A stretch of DNA of 64,000 nucleotides from Nocardia rhamnosiphila NBRC 108938 (GTDB lineage: Bacteria; Actinomycetota; Actinomycetes; Mycobacteriales; Mycobacteriaceae), in contig NZ_JOAJ01000006.1 of the NCBI RefSeq assembly GCF_000720425.1, positions 1-64,000 on the forward strand, written 5' to 3'. Positions 25,607 through 35,400 of the stretch are shown piece after piece. The position numbers and the translations under genes were made by a program. The notes under the pieces were generated by a model. It was not told where the DNA came from. It ran no database searches and saw nothing but the letters and a program-made list of their open reading frames with translations. Position 1 is the stretch's first letter. The number at the start of each line of letters is the position of its first letter.

Positions 25607-26325
25607 GCGGCGAACCGGACCCGCAGTCGGTCCACGCCGACCCGGTCGACCACCACGACCGAGGCGGGCGCGGGCCGGGGACCGGCTCCGGCCTCCAGCC
25701 GCCCCAGCATCCGTCTCCAGCGCCACACGTGCCAGTGGAACGACAACAGCCCGACCCGCCGCCCCCGCGCGTATTGTCCGGCCCGGGCGACCGTCGCCGG
25801 CACATCCAGTAACACCATGTGCAGTTCGCGGCCGTGCCGGACGGCCCAGCGGGTCAGCATCCGGCGCGTGAAACCGATGGTGCCGCAGTCGTGGATCACC
25901 ACCGGGCCGGTGTGATCGCGCAAGGCGACCCAGATGCGGCCGAAATGCACGACGTGCACCACCGGCCGCCACAGCGGGTAGGGCAGCCAGGCCAGCCGGC
26001 GCCGCCACGCATTGCGGGCATGGATGGAATCGAGCACTACCGACTGATCGGGACCGGGTAGCGCCTGCTCGGCATCGGGGTCGGCGCCGAACAGCCGGCG
26101 CAGTGCGGTGCTCTTGCCCGCGCCGGGTATTCCGGCGAACAGCACGGCCGCGCTCGCCGGGTACCGGAGCTCCCGCGTCGGCCGGCCCCGTAGGTCGTCG
26201 ACGGCCCGGGGCCGGACGATTTCCGAATCCGATTCGGGGAAGATGGATTCCGCAGGGTCCAACGGTAACGAGTCGAGCGGGGGGTTCACCCCGTCCAGGG
26301 TCCCCAGTCGAACCGGATTCGGCAA
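25603..26325 (-). CDS. P-loop kinase-like ATPase (AAA_33 type)
   Basis: 240 residues from the furthest start (TTG 26325). GTG 26289 is an equally good start and gives 228. Walker A is GIPGAGKST (65-73) after a short N-terminal lead, and a strand-Asp motif VVIHDCG lies near 145, the pattern of small P-loop kinases that phosphorylate nucleosides, sugars or antibiotics. Several Arg/Trp-rich helices follow. The substrate is unknown. The gene is convergent with the lipid kinase gene and alone on its strand, and no ribosome site is strong at either start. Confidence 0.75.
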   Translation of the reverse strand: MPNPVRLGTLDGVNPPLDSLPLDPAESIFPESDSEIVRPRAVDDLRGRPTRELRYPASAAVLFAGIPGAGKSTALRRLFGADPDAEQALPGPDQSVVLDSIHARNAWRRRLAWLPYPLWRPVVHVVHFGRIWVALRDHTGPVVIHDCGTIGFTRRMLTRWAVRHGRELHMVLLDVPATVARAGQYARGRRVGLLSFHWHVWRWRRMLGRLEAGAGPRPAPASVVVVDRVGVDRLRVRFAA

Positions 26326-26398
26326 GAATGTCGGCTTTGTCCGCTCGAGGTCACAGGTTTCGGTCGAGCCCGCCTACTGCGGTAGGCCGGGCGCCCGT

Positions 26399-26428
26399 CT
26401 GAGAATTCCGGTGCTCAAGCTGAGAATT
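26399..26428. repeat. 9-bp direct repeat with 21-bp period
   Basis: CTGAGAATT occurs at 26399-26407 and 26420-26428. The 21-base period is two turns of B-DNA, so one face of the helix would present both copies, as for tandem regulator binding. The position is about 75-100 bases upstream of the P-loop gene start on the minus strand. Confidence 0.45.
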
Positions 26429-26479
26429 GTTTATGGATTAGCAGCGCGGGCCGGGATCGGCGGTAGTCTTACTGCTGTA

Positions 26480-26529
26480 GGCGGAGTCTTCGGTGTCCCT
26501 CATCCACCGAAGGCTCCGCCTCGATTTTT
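26480..26529 (+). terminator. Intrinsic-terminator-like hairpin with no known upstream gene
   Basis: GGCGGAGTCTTCGGTG (26480-26495) pairs with CACCGAAGGCTCCGCC (26505-26520), 16 bp with one G-T pair, and TTTTT (26525-26529) follows after four bases. Orientation is plus, but no plus-strand gene lies between 25595 and here, so it may end a small RNA or a short leader transcript ahead of valS. Confidence 0.55.
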
Positions 26530-26715
26530 CTCCGCCACCTTTCCCGAGGTCCGGCGCGGTGTCCCCATCGTTCCCGTCCTGCGGCAATCGCGCTCTCCCC
26601 GCTGTCCCACGTAGCGGGACTCCGCTGTGCGCATTCGCGACACCGACCCTCCGGCAGGTCGTTCGTCCGGCGGACCCACCCTTGTGCGCAGCGACCGAAG
26701 GTCCGCGACCGGCGG

Positions 26716-26838
26716 TGTGCGGTCGGCCGTTCGCGGCGGGTCGCCATGAAGCACCGGCGGTGTGGTGGTCCGCCCGGGCCGGCCGGGGCGAACGTCCGCG
26801 CTCACCTCGCGTCCATTCCGGACGGTCGGGCTCCGACC
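26716..26838 (+). repeat. GC-rich intergenic repeat, copy R3
   Basis: Aligns over its whole length with R1 (4364-4490), including the identical 12-mer GGTCGGCCGTTC at 26721-26732 and the later blocks CCCGGGCCGG, ACGTCCGC and ATTCCG. It ends about 40 bases before the valS start codon, so it may overlap upstream promoter sequence. Confidence 0.6.
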
Positions 26839-26868
26839 CCGCAACACCGGCGGCGACGCCCTAGACAC

Positions 26869-26874
26869 TAGAAT
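26869..26874 (+). promoter_or_regulatory. -10 box of a leaderless valS promoter
   Basis: TAGAAT fits TANNNT and ends exactly six bases before GTG 26881, so the first transcribed base would be the start codon. No ribosome site precedes the GTG. No clear -35 box is seen. Confidence 0.65.
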
Positions 26875-26880
26875 CGCGGC

Positions 26881-29559
26881 GTGACCAGCGCAGCCCCTGA
26901 CAACACGCGTAATCGTGCCGATGCCCTCCCCAAGAGCTGGAATCCCGGCGAGGTGGAGGCCGACCTGTACGAGCGCTGGGTAGCCGCCGGTTACTTCCAC
27001 GCCGACCCGCACAGTTCCGCGCCCGCGTACTCGATCGTGCTGCCGCCGCCCAATGTCACGGGCACGCTGCACATGGGTCATGCGCTCGACCACACGCTCA
27101 TGGACACCTTGGCGCGCCGTAAGCGGATGCAGGGTTACGAGGTGCTGTGGCTGCCCGGGATGGATCATGCCGGTATCGCCACCCAGACGGTGGTGGAGAA
27201 GCAGCTCGCCGCGGACGGGAAGACCAAAGAGGATTTCGGCCGCGAACTGTTCGTGCAGAAGGTCTGGGACTGGAAGCGTGAATCCGGTGGCGCCATCCAG
27301 TGGCAGATGCGGGCGCTCGGCGACAGTGTGGACTGGTCACGGGACCGGTTCACCATGGACGAGGGCCTGTCGCGCGCGGTCCAGACGATCTTCAAACGTC
27401 TCTACGACGCGGGTTTGATCTATCGTGCCGAGCGGCTGGTGAACTGGTCGCCGGAACTGCGTACCGCCATCTCCGATATCGAGGTCAAGTACGAGGACGT
27501 CGAGGGTGAACTGGTGTCCCTGCGGTACGGGTCGCTCGACGATGCCGAACCGCATGTCGTGGTCGCCACCACCCGGGTGGAGACCATGCTCGGTGACACC
27601 GCGGTCGCGGTGCACCCGGAGGATCCCCGGTACCGGGGGCTGATCGGTACCACCCTCGAACATCCCATCACCGGACGGCAGATCCCGATCATCGCCGACG
27701 ACTATGTGGATCCCGAATTCGGTTCCGGCGCGGTGAAGATCACGCCCGCCCACGATCCGAACGACTTCGAGATGGGCCTGCGGCACAACCTGCCGATGCC
27801 CACGATCATGGACGAACGCGGCCGGATCGCCGATACCGGTACCGAATTCGACGGGATGGACCGGTTCGAGGCGCGGGTGAAGATTCGTGAGCGGTTGGCC
27901 TCCGAAGGCCGGATCGTCGCCGAGAAGCGCCCTTACCTGCACAGTGTCGGGCATTCCGAGCGCAGCGGCGAAGCGATCGAGCCGCGGCTGTCCATGCAGT
28001 GGTGGGTGAAGGTCGAATCGCTGGCCAAGGCGGCCGGTGACGCGGTCCGCAACGGCGATACCGTGATCCACCCGGCGAGCCAGGAACCGCGCTGGTTCGA
28101 CTGGGTCGACGATATGCACGACTGGTGTATCTCGCGGCAGCTGTGGTGGGGCCATCGCATTCCCATCTGGTACGGGCCCGAGGGCGAAGTCGTGTGCGTC
28201 GGCCCCGACGAGCAGGCCCCCGAGGGATGGGTGCAGGATCCCGATGTCCTGGACACCTGGTTCTCCTCCGGGCTGTGGCCGTTCTCCACGATGGGCTGGC
28301 CGGACGCGACCCCGGAGCTGGCGAAGTTCTATCCGACCAGCGTGCTGGTCACCGGATACGACATCCTGTTCTTCTGGGTGGCCCGGATGATGATGTTCGG
28401 TACCTTCGTCGCCGACGACGCCGCGGTGTCCACCGGTAAAGGCGGGGCCTATCAGATTCCCTTCAAGGATGTCTTCCTGCACGGTCTGATCCGCGATCAG
28501 TTCGGCCGGAAGATGTCGAAGTCCCGGGGCAACGGGATCGACCCGCTGGACTGGATCAACAACTACGGCGCGGACGCGCTGCGCTTCACACTGGCCCGCG
28601 GCGCCCAGCCCGGCGGTGATCTCTCGGTCGGCGAACCCCATGCCCTGGCTTCGCGCAGTTTCGTCACCAAGTTGTTCAACGCGACGAAGTTCGCGCTCAT
28701 GAACGGTGCCCGCCCGGGGACGGTGCCGGCGCGGGAGACGCTGACCGACGCCGACCGCTGGATCGTGGACCGGCTCGACGAGGTGCTCGCCGAGGTCGAC
28801 GCCGCGTTCGACGCCTACGAGTTCGGTAAGGCCTGCGAGGCTCTCTACCACTTCGCGTGGGACGAGCTCTGCGACTGGTATCTGGAACTGTCCAAGGTCC
28901 AGTTCGCCGAGAGCGAGGAGCGGGCCGAGTCCACCCGGGTCGTGCTCGGGTCGGTGCTCGACGCGGTGCTGCGGTTGCTCCACCCGGTGATCCCGTTCGT
29001 CACCGAATCGCTGTGGCAGGCGCTGACCGGCGCGGAGTCGGTGGTCGTGGCGGCCTGGCCGGAGCGCACCGGGACGCCCACCGACACCGGCGCGGCGCAG
29101 CGTATCGCCGATGTGCAGCGGCTGGTCACCGAGATCCGCCGGTTCCGCAGTGATCAGGGGCTGAACGATAAGCAGAAGGTCGCGGCACGGGTGCTCGGCC
29201 TGGACGCGGCGGGCCTGGCGCATCTCCATCCGGAAGTGAGCACGCTGGGCCGGCTCACCGAGCCCGGCGCGGATTTCGCGGCGACCGCTTCGGTGGAGGT
29301 GCGGCTCAGCGGCACCACGGTCACCGTCGAGGTCGACACCTCCGGCACCGTGGACCTCGCGGCCGAGCGGCGTCGCCTGGAGAAGGATCTGGCGGTCGCG
29401 CAGAAGGAACTCGCGGGGACCGAGGCCAAACTCGGTAACGAGGCGTTCCTGGCCAAGGCGCCGGAACCGGTGGTGGACAAGATCCGGGCCCGGCGTGAGG
29501 TCGCCGCGGCCGAGGTGGAGCGGATCGGGGCCCGCCTGGCCGAGCTGAGCGACAAGTGA
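26881..29559 (+). CDS. valS: Valine--tRNA ligase
   Basis: 892 residues of a class I synthetase. The HIGH-type motif is HMGH (64-67) in [14 protein letters not shown], and KMSKS is at 544-548. The editing CP1 domain lies between them, an anticodon-binding domain follows ([12 protein letters not shown]), and the C-terminal coiled coil typical of ValRS covers about 825-892. It charges tRNA-Val in the cytosol and hydrolyses Thr-tRNA-Val. GTG 26881 directly follows a TANNNT box, so the mRNA is probably leaderless. Its stop overlaps the folC start by four bases (GTGA), starting a co-directional housekeeping run that continues to proB. Confidence 0.97.
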   Translation: MTSAAPDNTRNRADALPKSWNPGEVEADLYERWVAAGYFHADPHSSAPAYSIVLPPPNVTGTLHMGHALDHTLMDTLARRKRMQGYEVLWLPGMDHAGIATQTVVEKQLAADGKTKEDFGRELFVQKVWDWKRESGGAIQWQMRALGDSVDWSRDRFTMDEGLSRAVQTIFKRLYDAGLIYRAERLVNWSPELRTAISDIEVKYEDVEGELVSLRYGSLDDAEPHVVVATTRVETMLGDTAVAVHPEDPRYRGLIGTTLEHPITGRQIPIIADDYVDPEFGSGAVKITPAHDPNDFEMGLRHNLPMPTIMDERGRIADTGTEFDGMDRFEARVKIRERLASEGRIVAEKRPYLHSVGHSERSGEAIEPRLSMQWWVKVESLAKAAGDAVRNGDTVIHPASQEPRWFDWVDDMHDWCISRQLWWGHRIPIWYGPEGEVVCVGPDEQAPEGWVQDPDVLDTWFSSGLWPFSTMGWPDATPELAKFYPTSVLVTGYDILFFWVARMMMFGTFVADDAAVSTGKGGAYQIPFKDVFLHGLIRDQFGRKMSKSRGNGIDPLDWINNYGADALRFTLARGAQPGGDLSVGEPHALASRSFVTKLFNATKFALMNGARPGTVPARETLTDADRWIVDRLDEVLAEVDAAFDAYEFGKACEALYHFAWDELCDWYLELSKVQFAESEERAESTRVVLGSVLDAVLRLLHPVIPFVTESLWQALTGAESVVVAAWPERTGTPTDTGAAQRIADVQRLVTEIRRFRSDQGLNDKQKVAARVLGLDAAGLAHLHPEVSTLGRLTEPGADFAATASVEVRLSGTTVTVEVDTSGTVDLAAERRRLEKDLAVAQKELAGTEAKLGNEAFLAKAPEPVVDKIRARREVAAAEVERIGARLAELSDK

Positions 29560-31016
29560 ACGCCCACGACGACGATGCCGAGCCGGAGCCCCGCAACGGC
29601 GGCTCCCGGCTCGGCACCGGGCCGTCGCCGGTGGATCTTGCGGAGATGGCGCTGGTCGAGGCGGAACTCGACCAGCGCTGGCCGGAAACCAAGATCGAAC
29701 CGTCGCTCACCCGGATCGCCACGCTGATGGATGTGCTGGGTTCACCGCAGCACGGCTTCCCGGCGATCCATGTCGCGGGCACCAACGGTAAGACCTCGGT
29801 GACCCGGATGATCGACTCCCTGCTCACCGCGCTGCACCGCCGGACCGGCCGGCTCACCAGCCCGCATCTGCAGCTGGCCACCGAGCGGATCAGTATCGAC
29901 AACCGGCCGATCTCCCCGGCCCGCTATGTCGAGCTGTACCGCGAGATGCAGCCCTATATCGAGATGATCGACGCCCAGTCGGCGACCGCGGGCGGCCCGG
30001 CGATGAGCAAATTCGAGGTGCTCACCGCCATGGCCTACGCGGCGTTCGCCGAGGCGCCGGTGGATGTGGCGGTCGTGGAGACCGGTATGGGTGGCAGCTG
30101 GGACGCCACCAATGTGATCGACGCGCAGGTCGCGGTCATCACCCCCATCGGCCTCGACCACACCGAATACCTGGGCCCGGATCTGGCCTCCATCGCCAAG
30201 GAGAAGGCCGGGATCATCAAACGCGCCCCGGAGTCGCTGGTCCCCACCGATACGGTCGCGATCATCGCCGAACAGGACCCCGAGGCGCTCGAGGTACTGC
30301 TACGCCGGGCCGTGGAAACCGATGCGGCGGTGGCACGGGCCGGTTCGGAGTTCCGGGTGCTGAGCCGACGGATCGCCGTGGGTGGGCAGCAGCTCGAACT
30401 GCAGGGGCTCGGCGGGGTCTACGACGAGATCTTCCTGCCCCTGCACGGCGAGCACCAGGCCCACAACGCGGCGCTCGCGCTGGCCGCGGTGGAAGCGTTC
30501 TTCGGGGCCGGCGCCCAGCGCCAACTGGACATCGATGCGGTCCGCGCCGGTTTCGCCGAGGTCACCAGCCCCGGCCGCCTCGAACGGATGCGCAACGCGC
30601 CCACCCTGTTCATCGATGCCGCGCACAACCCGGCCGGTGCCACCGCGCTGGCCGCGACGCTGACCTCCGAGTTCGATTTCCGCAAGCTTGTCGGTGTGGT
30701 CGCGGTGCTGGCGGACAAGGATGTCGGCGGTATCCTCGCCGCGCTGGAACCGGTTTTCGACGAGATCGTGGTGACCACCAACGGGTCCCCCCGGGCGCTG
30801 CCGGTGGATCAGCTCGCCGATCTGGCGGTTCAGCGGTTCGGCGACGAGCGGGTGGTCACCGCGGACTCGTTGCCGGATGCGCTGGAAACCGCCGTCGCGC
30901 TCGCGGAGGAGGTCGGCGCGTCCGGTGAGATGGTCTCCGGCGCGGGTGTGGTGGTCACCGGTTCGGTGGTCACCGCCGGTACCGCGCGCGCCCTGTTCGG
31001 GAAGGATCCGGCGTAA
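29556..31016 (+). CDS. folC: Folylpolyglutamate synthase / dihydrofolate synthase
   Basis: 486 residues of the Mur-ligase-like family. The ATP-binding P-loop is [10 protein letters not shown] with GTNGKT at 75-80; the omega-loop region [12 protein letters not shown], the central motif [13 protein letters not shown] and the C-terminal domain ([13 protein letters not shown]) follow. It adds glutamate to folates (and to dihydropteroate in bifunctional members). The N-terminus, about 45 residues before the core, is acidic and longer than in E. coli. GTG 29556 overlaps the valS stop, so the genes are translationally coupled. Confidence 0.94.
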   Translation: MNAHDDDAEPEPRNGGSRLGTGPSPVDLAEMALVEAELDQRWPETKIEPSLTRIATLMDVLGSPQHGFPAIHVAGTNGKTSVTRMIDSLLTALHRRTGRLTSPHLQLATERISIDNRPISPARYVELYREMQPYIEMIDAQSATAGGPAMSKFEVLTAMAYAAFAEAPVDVAVVETGMGGSWDATNVIDAQVAVITPIGLDHTEYLGPDLASIAKEKAGIIKRAPESLVPTDTVAIIAEQDPEALEVLLRRAVETDAAVARAGSEFRVLSRRIAVGGQQLELQGLGGVYDEIFLPLHGEHQAHNAALALAAVEAFFGAGAQRQLDIDAVRAGFAEVTSPGRLERMRNAPTLFIDAAHNPAGATALAATLTSEFDFRKLVGVVAVLADKDVGGILAALEPVFDEIVVTTNGSPRALPVDQLADLAVQRFGDERVVTADSLPDALETAVALAEEVGASGEMVSGAGVVVTGSVVTAGTARALFGKDPA

Positions 31017-31053
31017 TGCCGAGGACCGGCCGCCGCCGACAACGAGGAACAGT

Positions 31054-31473
31054 ATGAGTGAGCCCGAAGCGCCGAAGCCCGAGGCGACGACCCCGGCTCC
31101 GCCCGACCCCTGGAAGGGCCTGCGTGGGGTGATGGCGGGTGCCCTCGTACTCGAGGCGATCACGGTGTTGCTGGCGCTGCCGGTGGTCGCCGATATCGCC
31201 GGTGGTGTCACCTGGGTATCGGGTACCTACCTGGTGGTACTTGCCCTGGTGATGATCGCGGGCGCGGGCCTGCAGCGTCGTTCCTGGGCGGTCCCGTTCA
31301 ATCTGGGGTTGCAGGTGCCGGTGCTGATCGGCGGAGTGTTCCATCTGTCGATCGCGGTCATCGGCGTGGTCTTCCTCGCGGTCTGGGCCTTCATCCTGCT
31401 GCTGCGCTCGGATGTGAAACGGCGGATGGACGAGGGGACGCTGCCGAGCCAGCGCATGTCCGGCGGTTCCTGA
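31054..31473 (+). CDS. DUF4233 membrane protein
   Basis: 139 residues. After a Pro/Glu-rich N-terminus of about 22 residues there are four hydrophobic segments (GVMAGALVLEAITVLLALPV; YLVVLALVMIAGAGL; VPFNLGLQVPVLIGGVF; IAVIGVVFLAVWAFILLL), then a basic tail. In actinobacteria this family (DUF4233) sits between folC and ndk, as here, but its role is unknown. ATG 31054 has GAGGA seven bases upstream; the frame is open further to 30877 through the end of folC. It is probably in the valS-folC operon. Confidence 0.85.
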   Translation: MSEPEAPKPEATTPAPPDPWKGLRGVMAGALVLEAITVLLALPVVADIAGGVTWVSGTYLVVLALVMIAGAGLQRRSWAVPFNLGLQVPVLIGGVFHLSIAVIGVVFLAVWAFILLLRSDVKRRMDEGTLPSQRMSGGS

Positions 31474-31584
31474 CCGAGGTCGCCGGGCCGTCGCCGGCGA
31501 TCCGCCCACCCGGCCTGGTCAGGCCGACGCTACTCGCGCGTAGGGCGGGGGAGGACTGGTTGGGCCCCGCCCGGCGGCGCCCAT

Positions 31585-31590
31585 TAGGCT
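31585..31590 (+). promoter_or_regulatory. -10 box of a leaderless ndk promoter
   Basis: TAGGCT fits TANNNT and ends six bases before GTG 31597, the same spacing as at valS. No ribosome site precedes the start. Confidence 0.6.
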
Positions 31591-31596
31591 GACCGC

Positions 31597-32013
31597 GTGA
31601 CAGAGCAGACGTTGATTCTGATCAAACCGGACGGTGTGGCCCGCGGCTACGTCGGCGAAGTACTGAACCGGATCGAGCGCAAGGGTCTTACCATCGCGGC
31701 CCTCGAGCTCAAGCAGGTGACCGAGGAAGTGGCCGCCGAACACTACGCCGAGCACGCGGAGAAGCCGTTCTACCGCTCGCTGATCGAGTTCATCACCTCG
31801 GGGCCGGTCGTCGCGGCGGTCCTGGAGGGTCCGCGCGCCATCGCCGCCTTCCGGCAGCTGGCCGGCGGTACCGATCCCGTCGAGAAGGCCGCGCCCGGCA
31901 GTATCCGCGGTGACCTGGGCCTCGAGACCCAGTACAACCTGGTCCACGGTTCGGACTCGCCCGACTCGGCCAAACGCGAAATCTCCCTCTGGTTCCCCGA
32001 ATTCCCCCTCTGA
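31597..32013 (+). CDS. ndk: Nucleoside diphosphate kinase
   Basis: 138 residues, the normal length. The N-terminal ATP-binding strand [13 protein letters not shown], the YxxH region [15 protein letters not shown] and the active-site stretch NLVHGSDS with phospho-accepting His117 are all in place. It passes the gamma-phosphate of ATP to other nucleoside diphosphates by a ping-pong mechanism in the cytosol. The GTG start has no ribosome site but follows a TANNNT box by six bases, so a leaderless transcript is likely despite the upstream folC genes. Confidence 0.97.
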   Translation: MTEQTLILIKPDGVARGYVGEVLNRIERKGLTIAALELKQVTEEVAAEHYAEHAEKPFYRSLIEFITSGPVVAAVLEGPRAIAAFRQLAGGTDPVEKAAPGSIRGDLGLETQYNLVHGSDSPDSAKREISLWFPEFPL

Positions 32014-32416
32014 TCACTGTTCGGTGACGGGCCCACCGGACCCGTGCGAGTGCCTCGCGCAGCGCCACGGCGAACACCTGGCGCACGGTGTGGGATACTG
32101 ATACATGGTTGCGCTCCACAGTGGGCACGACCGGATGACACACTGCGGAACGATGCCGCCATCGCTGCCGCGGACGCACAGCCGGATTTCTGGGCTGCGT
32201 CTGCCCGGCGCGCTGGACGAGCGCTCGGACCGCGGCGTTCAGCCATATGCCAGGCGCCGCGTGGCCAGTTAGCCCGACCGACGTGATAGTGGAGATAACC
32301 GGGCGCGCGGGGCGAGACCATGGACCTCGCGCCAACCGCGCGAGGCGGACGGAAAGCGTCCCCGCGACGGCCGCGTCACTCGATGAGGAACGCGCCCGGG
32401 GGCCCGAGGAGACTTC
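32014..32416. other. Long leader region between ndk and rne
   Basis: 403 bases with no convincing gene. Near the rne end an 8-bp hairpin (32325-32345, CTCGCGC pairing with GCGCGAG) lies about 70 bases before the start codon. Genes for RNase E often have long, self-regulated leaders, so this stretch may include one. A possible -10 (TACTGAT, near 32096) is weak. Frames on both strands are open but lack start signals. Confidence 0.5.
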
Positions 32417-35400
32417 GTGGCCGATCAAGAGCCGCTGGACACAACATCACAGGACGACGATCACTTGCCGGAGCGAATCCGAGTACATGCCCTGGCCAAA
32501 CGGCTCGGCGTGACCAGTAAGCGCATCCTGGCCAAACTCAGCGAACTCGGGACCGAAGCCCGTAGTCCGCAATCGAGCGTGGACCGGGCCGTCGCGGAGT
32601 CGGTGCGCGAATCACTGACCGCTCCGCCCGCACTGGCTCCGGCCGAGCCCGGGCTGTTCGAGCCCACCGGTACCTCGGCGGGTCCGGTCGGCGCAGGGGA
32701 TGCCGCAGTCCCGCCGGCGACGGAGGTCGCTGCCGCTCCGGCCGCCCAGAAGGCGGAACCGGCCACCGTGCGGCCGGGCACCGGCTCCGGGCAAATCCCT
32801 GGCATCGGCGAGGGGCCGGTGTCGGCCGGTGCCCCCGAGCAGGCACCGGAAGAGCCTGCCGCACCCCCGACCGAACCGGAACGACAGGCCGCGGCGACCG
32901 CCGCCGAGGCCGGTACCGCGGAAACCTCCGTTGCCGACGAGGTCCGCTCGTCCGCCGACAGTGCGACCGTGGCGTCCGCGTCGGCCGAGATCTCCGAGGC
33001 AGCGGATGCCTCCGCCGCGAGCGGCGCCCCGGCCGCGCCGGTGACCCCGCCGCCGGCTTTCACGGCCGCGGTGAATCTGTTCGCGAGCCCGGTGCCCGAG
33101 GAACCCATCGCGGCCGAACCGATGGTCTTCGAATCCGCGGTCGTCGCGGCCCCGCTGTTCCTCTCCCCGGACGCCGCGGCGGCGGAACAACCGCGCCGCC
33201 GCCGTAAGCCCGAACCCGAGTCCGAATCCGGCGCCGCCGCGGCGGCGGAGCAACCGCGCCGCCGCCGTAGGCCCGAGCCCGACTCCGGCGCCGAGGACAC
33301 CGAATCGGACGCCGACACCGGTGTCGAATCCGAGGACCAGTCCGAGCAGGACGACTCCGACGACCAGCCGCGGCGGCGCCGTCGCGGCCGGCGTGGTCGC
33401 GGCCGGGGACGCGGCGAACAGGCCGCCGACTCCGAGGACACCGAGTCCGAAGACGGCACGGGCGCCGATTCCGCGGAACAGGCCACCGACACCGACGACC
33501 GGAGCGCCGAATCCGGTGCTGCCGACGAGTCCGGGTCCGACGAATCCGACGAGGCGGAGGAGGACTCGGAGAGCGGGTCCAGCCGCCGTCGTCGCCGTCG
33601 TCGGCGCCGCAAGGTCGCCGGTGAATCCGGCGACAGCGAACCGGCCGACGACGATCCGCCCAATACGGTCGTGCACGAGCGGGAACCGCGGAACAAGACC
33701 CGTACCCGCGCCACCGTCGACGAAGTACAGGGCATCACCGGCTCCACCCGGCTCGAGGCCAAACGGCAGCGCCGGCGCGACGGCCGCGAGGCCGGTCGCC
33801 GCCGCCCGCCGATCCTCACCGAATCGGAGTTCCTGGCCCGGCGCGAGGCCGTGGACCGGGTGATGGTCGTGCGGGAAAAGGAGTTCCCGGGCCATTCGTC
33901 CGCCACCCAGGTGGCCGTGCTCGAGGACAACATCCTGGTCGAGCATTTCGTCACCAGTACCGGATCGGCGTCCATGGTGGGCAATGTCTACCTGGGCAAG
34001 GTGCAGAACGTGCTGCCCAGTATGGAGGCCGCGTTCATCGATATCGGCCGGGGCCGCAACGGTGTGCTCTACGCGGGCGAGGTCAACTGGGAGGCCGCCG
34101 GGCTCGGCGGTAGGGAACGCAAGATCGAGCAGGCGCTCAAACCCGGCGACCAGGTGCTGGTCCAGGTGAGCAAGGACCCGGTCGGCCACAAGGGCGCCAG
34201 ACTGACCACCCAGATCAGCCTCGCCGGTCGCTTCCTGGTGTACGTGCCCGGCGGTACCTCCACCGGCATCAGCCGCAAACTGCCCGATACCGAGCGCAAA
34301 CGGCTCAAGGAGATCCTGCGCGAGATCGTCCCGGCCGATGCGGGCGTCATCATCCGGACTGCCTCCGAGGGGGTCAGCGAGGCCGAACTCACCCGTGACG
34401 TGGAACGGCTGCAAAAGGCCTGGCGCAAGATCACCGCGGCGGCCGAGAACGAGTCCGGCGCGCCGAAAACTCTCTACGAGGAGCCGGACCTACTCGTCAA
34501 GGTCGTGCGCGATCTGTTCAACGAGGATTTCTCGCGACTGGTGATCGAGGGCGAACGCTCCTGGAACACCGTCGAGAACTACATCGGCACCGTCGCCCCC
34601 GATCTGCTCCCGCGGGTCTCCCGGCACGAGAACAACGGCGTCGACGTCTTCGAGACGTACCGCATCGACGAGCAACTGGCCAAGGCCCTCGACCGCAAGG
34701 TGTGGCTGCCCTCGGGCGGCACCCTGGTGATCGACCGCACCGAGGCGATGACGGTCGTCGACGTCAACACCGGTAAGTTCACCGGCTCCGGCGGCGGCAA
34801 CCTGGAGGAGACGGTCACCCGGAACAACCTCGAGGCGGCCGAGGAGATCGTGCGGCAGATGCGGCTGCGCGATATCGGCGGCATGATCGTGGTCGACTTC
34901 ATCGATATGGTCCTCGAGTCCAACCGTGACCTGGTGCTGCGCCGTCTCACCGAGGCCCTCGGCCGGGACCGCACCCGGCACCAGGTCTCCGAGGTGACCT
35001 CGCTGGGCCTGGTCCAGATGACCCGTAAGAAGCTCGGGACCGGATTGGTGGAGGCGTTCTCCACCACCTGCGAGCACTGCCACGGTCGCGGCCTCCTGGT
35101 GCACAGCTACCCGGTGGAGCCGTCGGGCTCCGACGAGGGCGGTGCCGGCCGGGGCCGGGAGTCAGGTTCGCGCCGGCGTCGCAACCGGGACAAGGCCCCC
35201 GCGGCCCCCACGGCGCCGCAGCCGTCCATCCCCGAGCTGTCGGAAGAGGAGGCGGCGGCCAAGCGGGCGCACCCCGTGGCACTGGCCATGGCCGCCCATC
35301 ATCCGGAGACCGATCAGGATGAGCCGGCGCCCGAGGCCACATCGGCCGAACAGGCCGCGGCGCCCGCTGCCGTGGGCGAGCCGGGCGGTTCCGCCGCGGC

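Larger units (their letters stand above)
26326..26880. other. Intergenic region upstream of valS, with several signals
   Basis: 555 bases with no convincing protein gene. In order it holds a 9-bp direct repeat (26399-26428), a hairpin with T-run like an intrinsic terminator (26480-26529), repeat copy R3 (26716-26838) and the leaderless valS promoter (26869-26874). I looked for a T-box leader, since some aminoacyl-tRNA synthetase genes have one, and found no T-box sequence. A minus-strand frame at 26500-27168 only reads through the repeat and valS. Confidence 0.6.

Noticed and set aside
26326..26880. T-box leader upstream of valS
   Set aside because: No T-box sequence (AGGGTGGTACC-like) or specifier-loop layout was found, and the valS start fits a leaderless promoter.
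32461..33984. 507-codon minus-strand open frame opposite the rne low-complexity region
   Set aside because: The Ser/Arg-rich product is the antisense of the acidic repeats in RNase E; no start signals.
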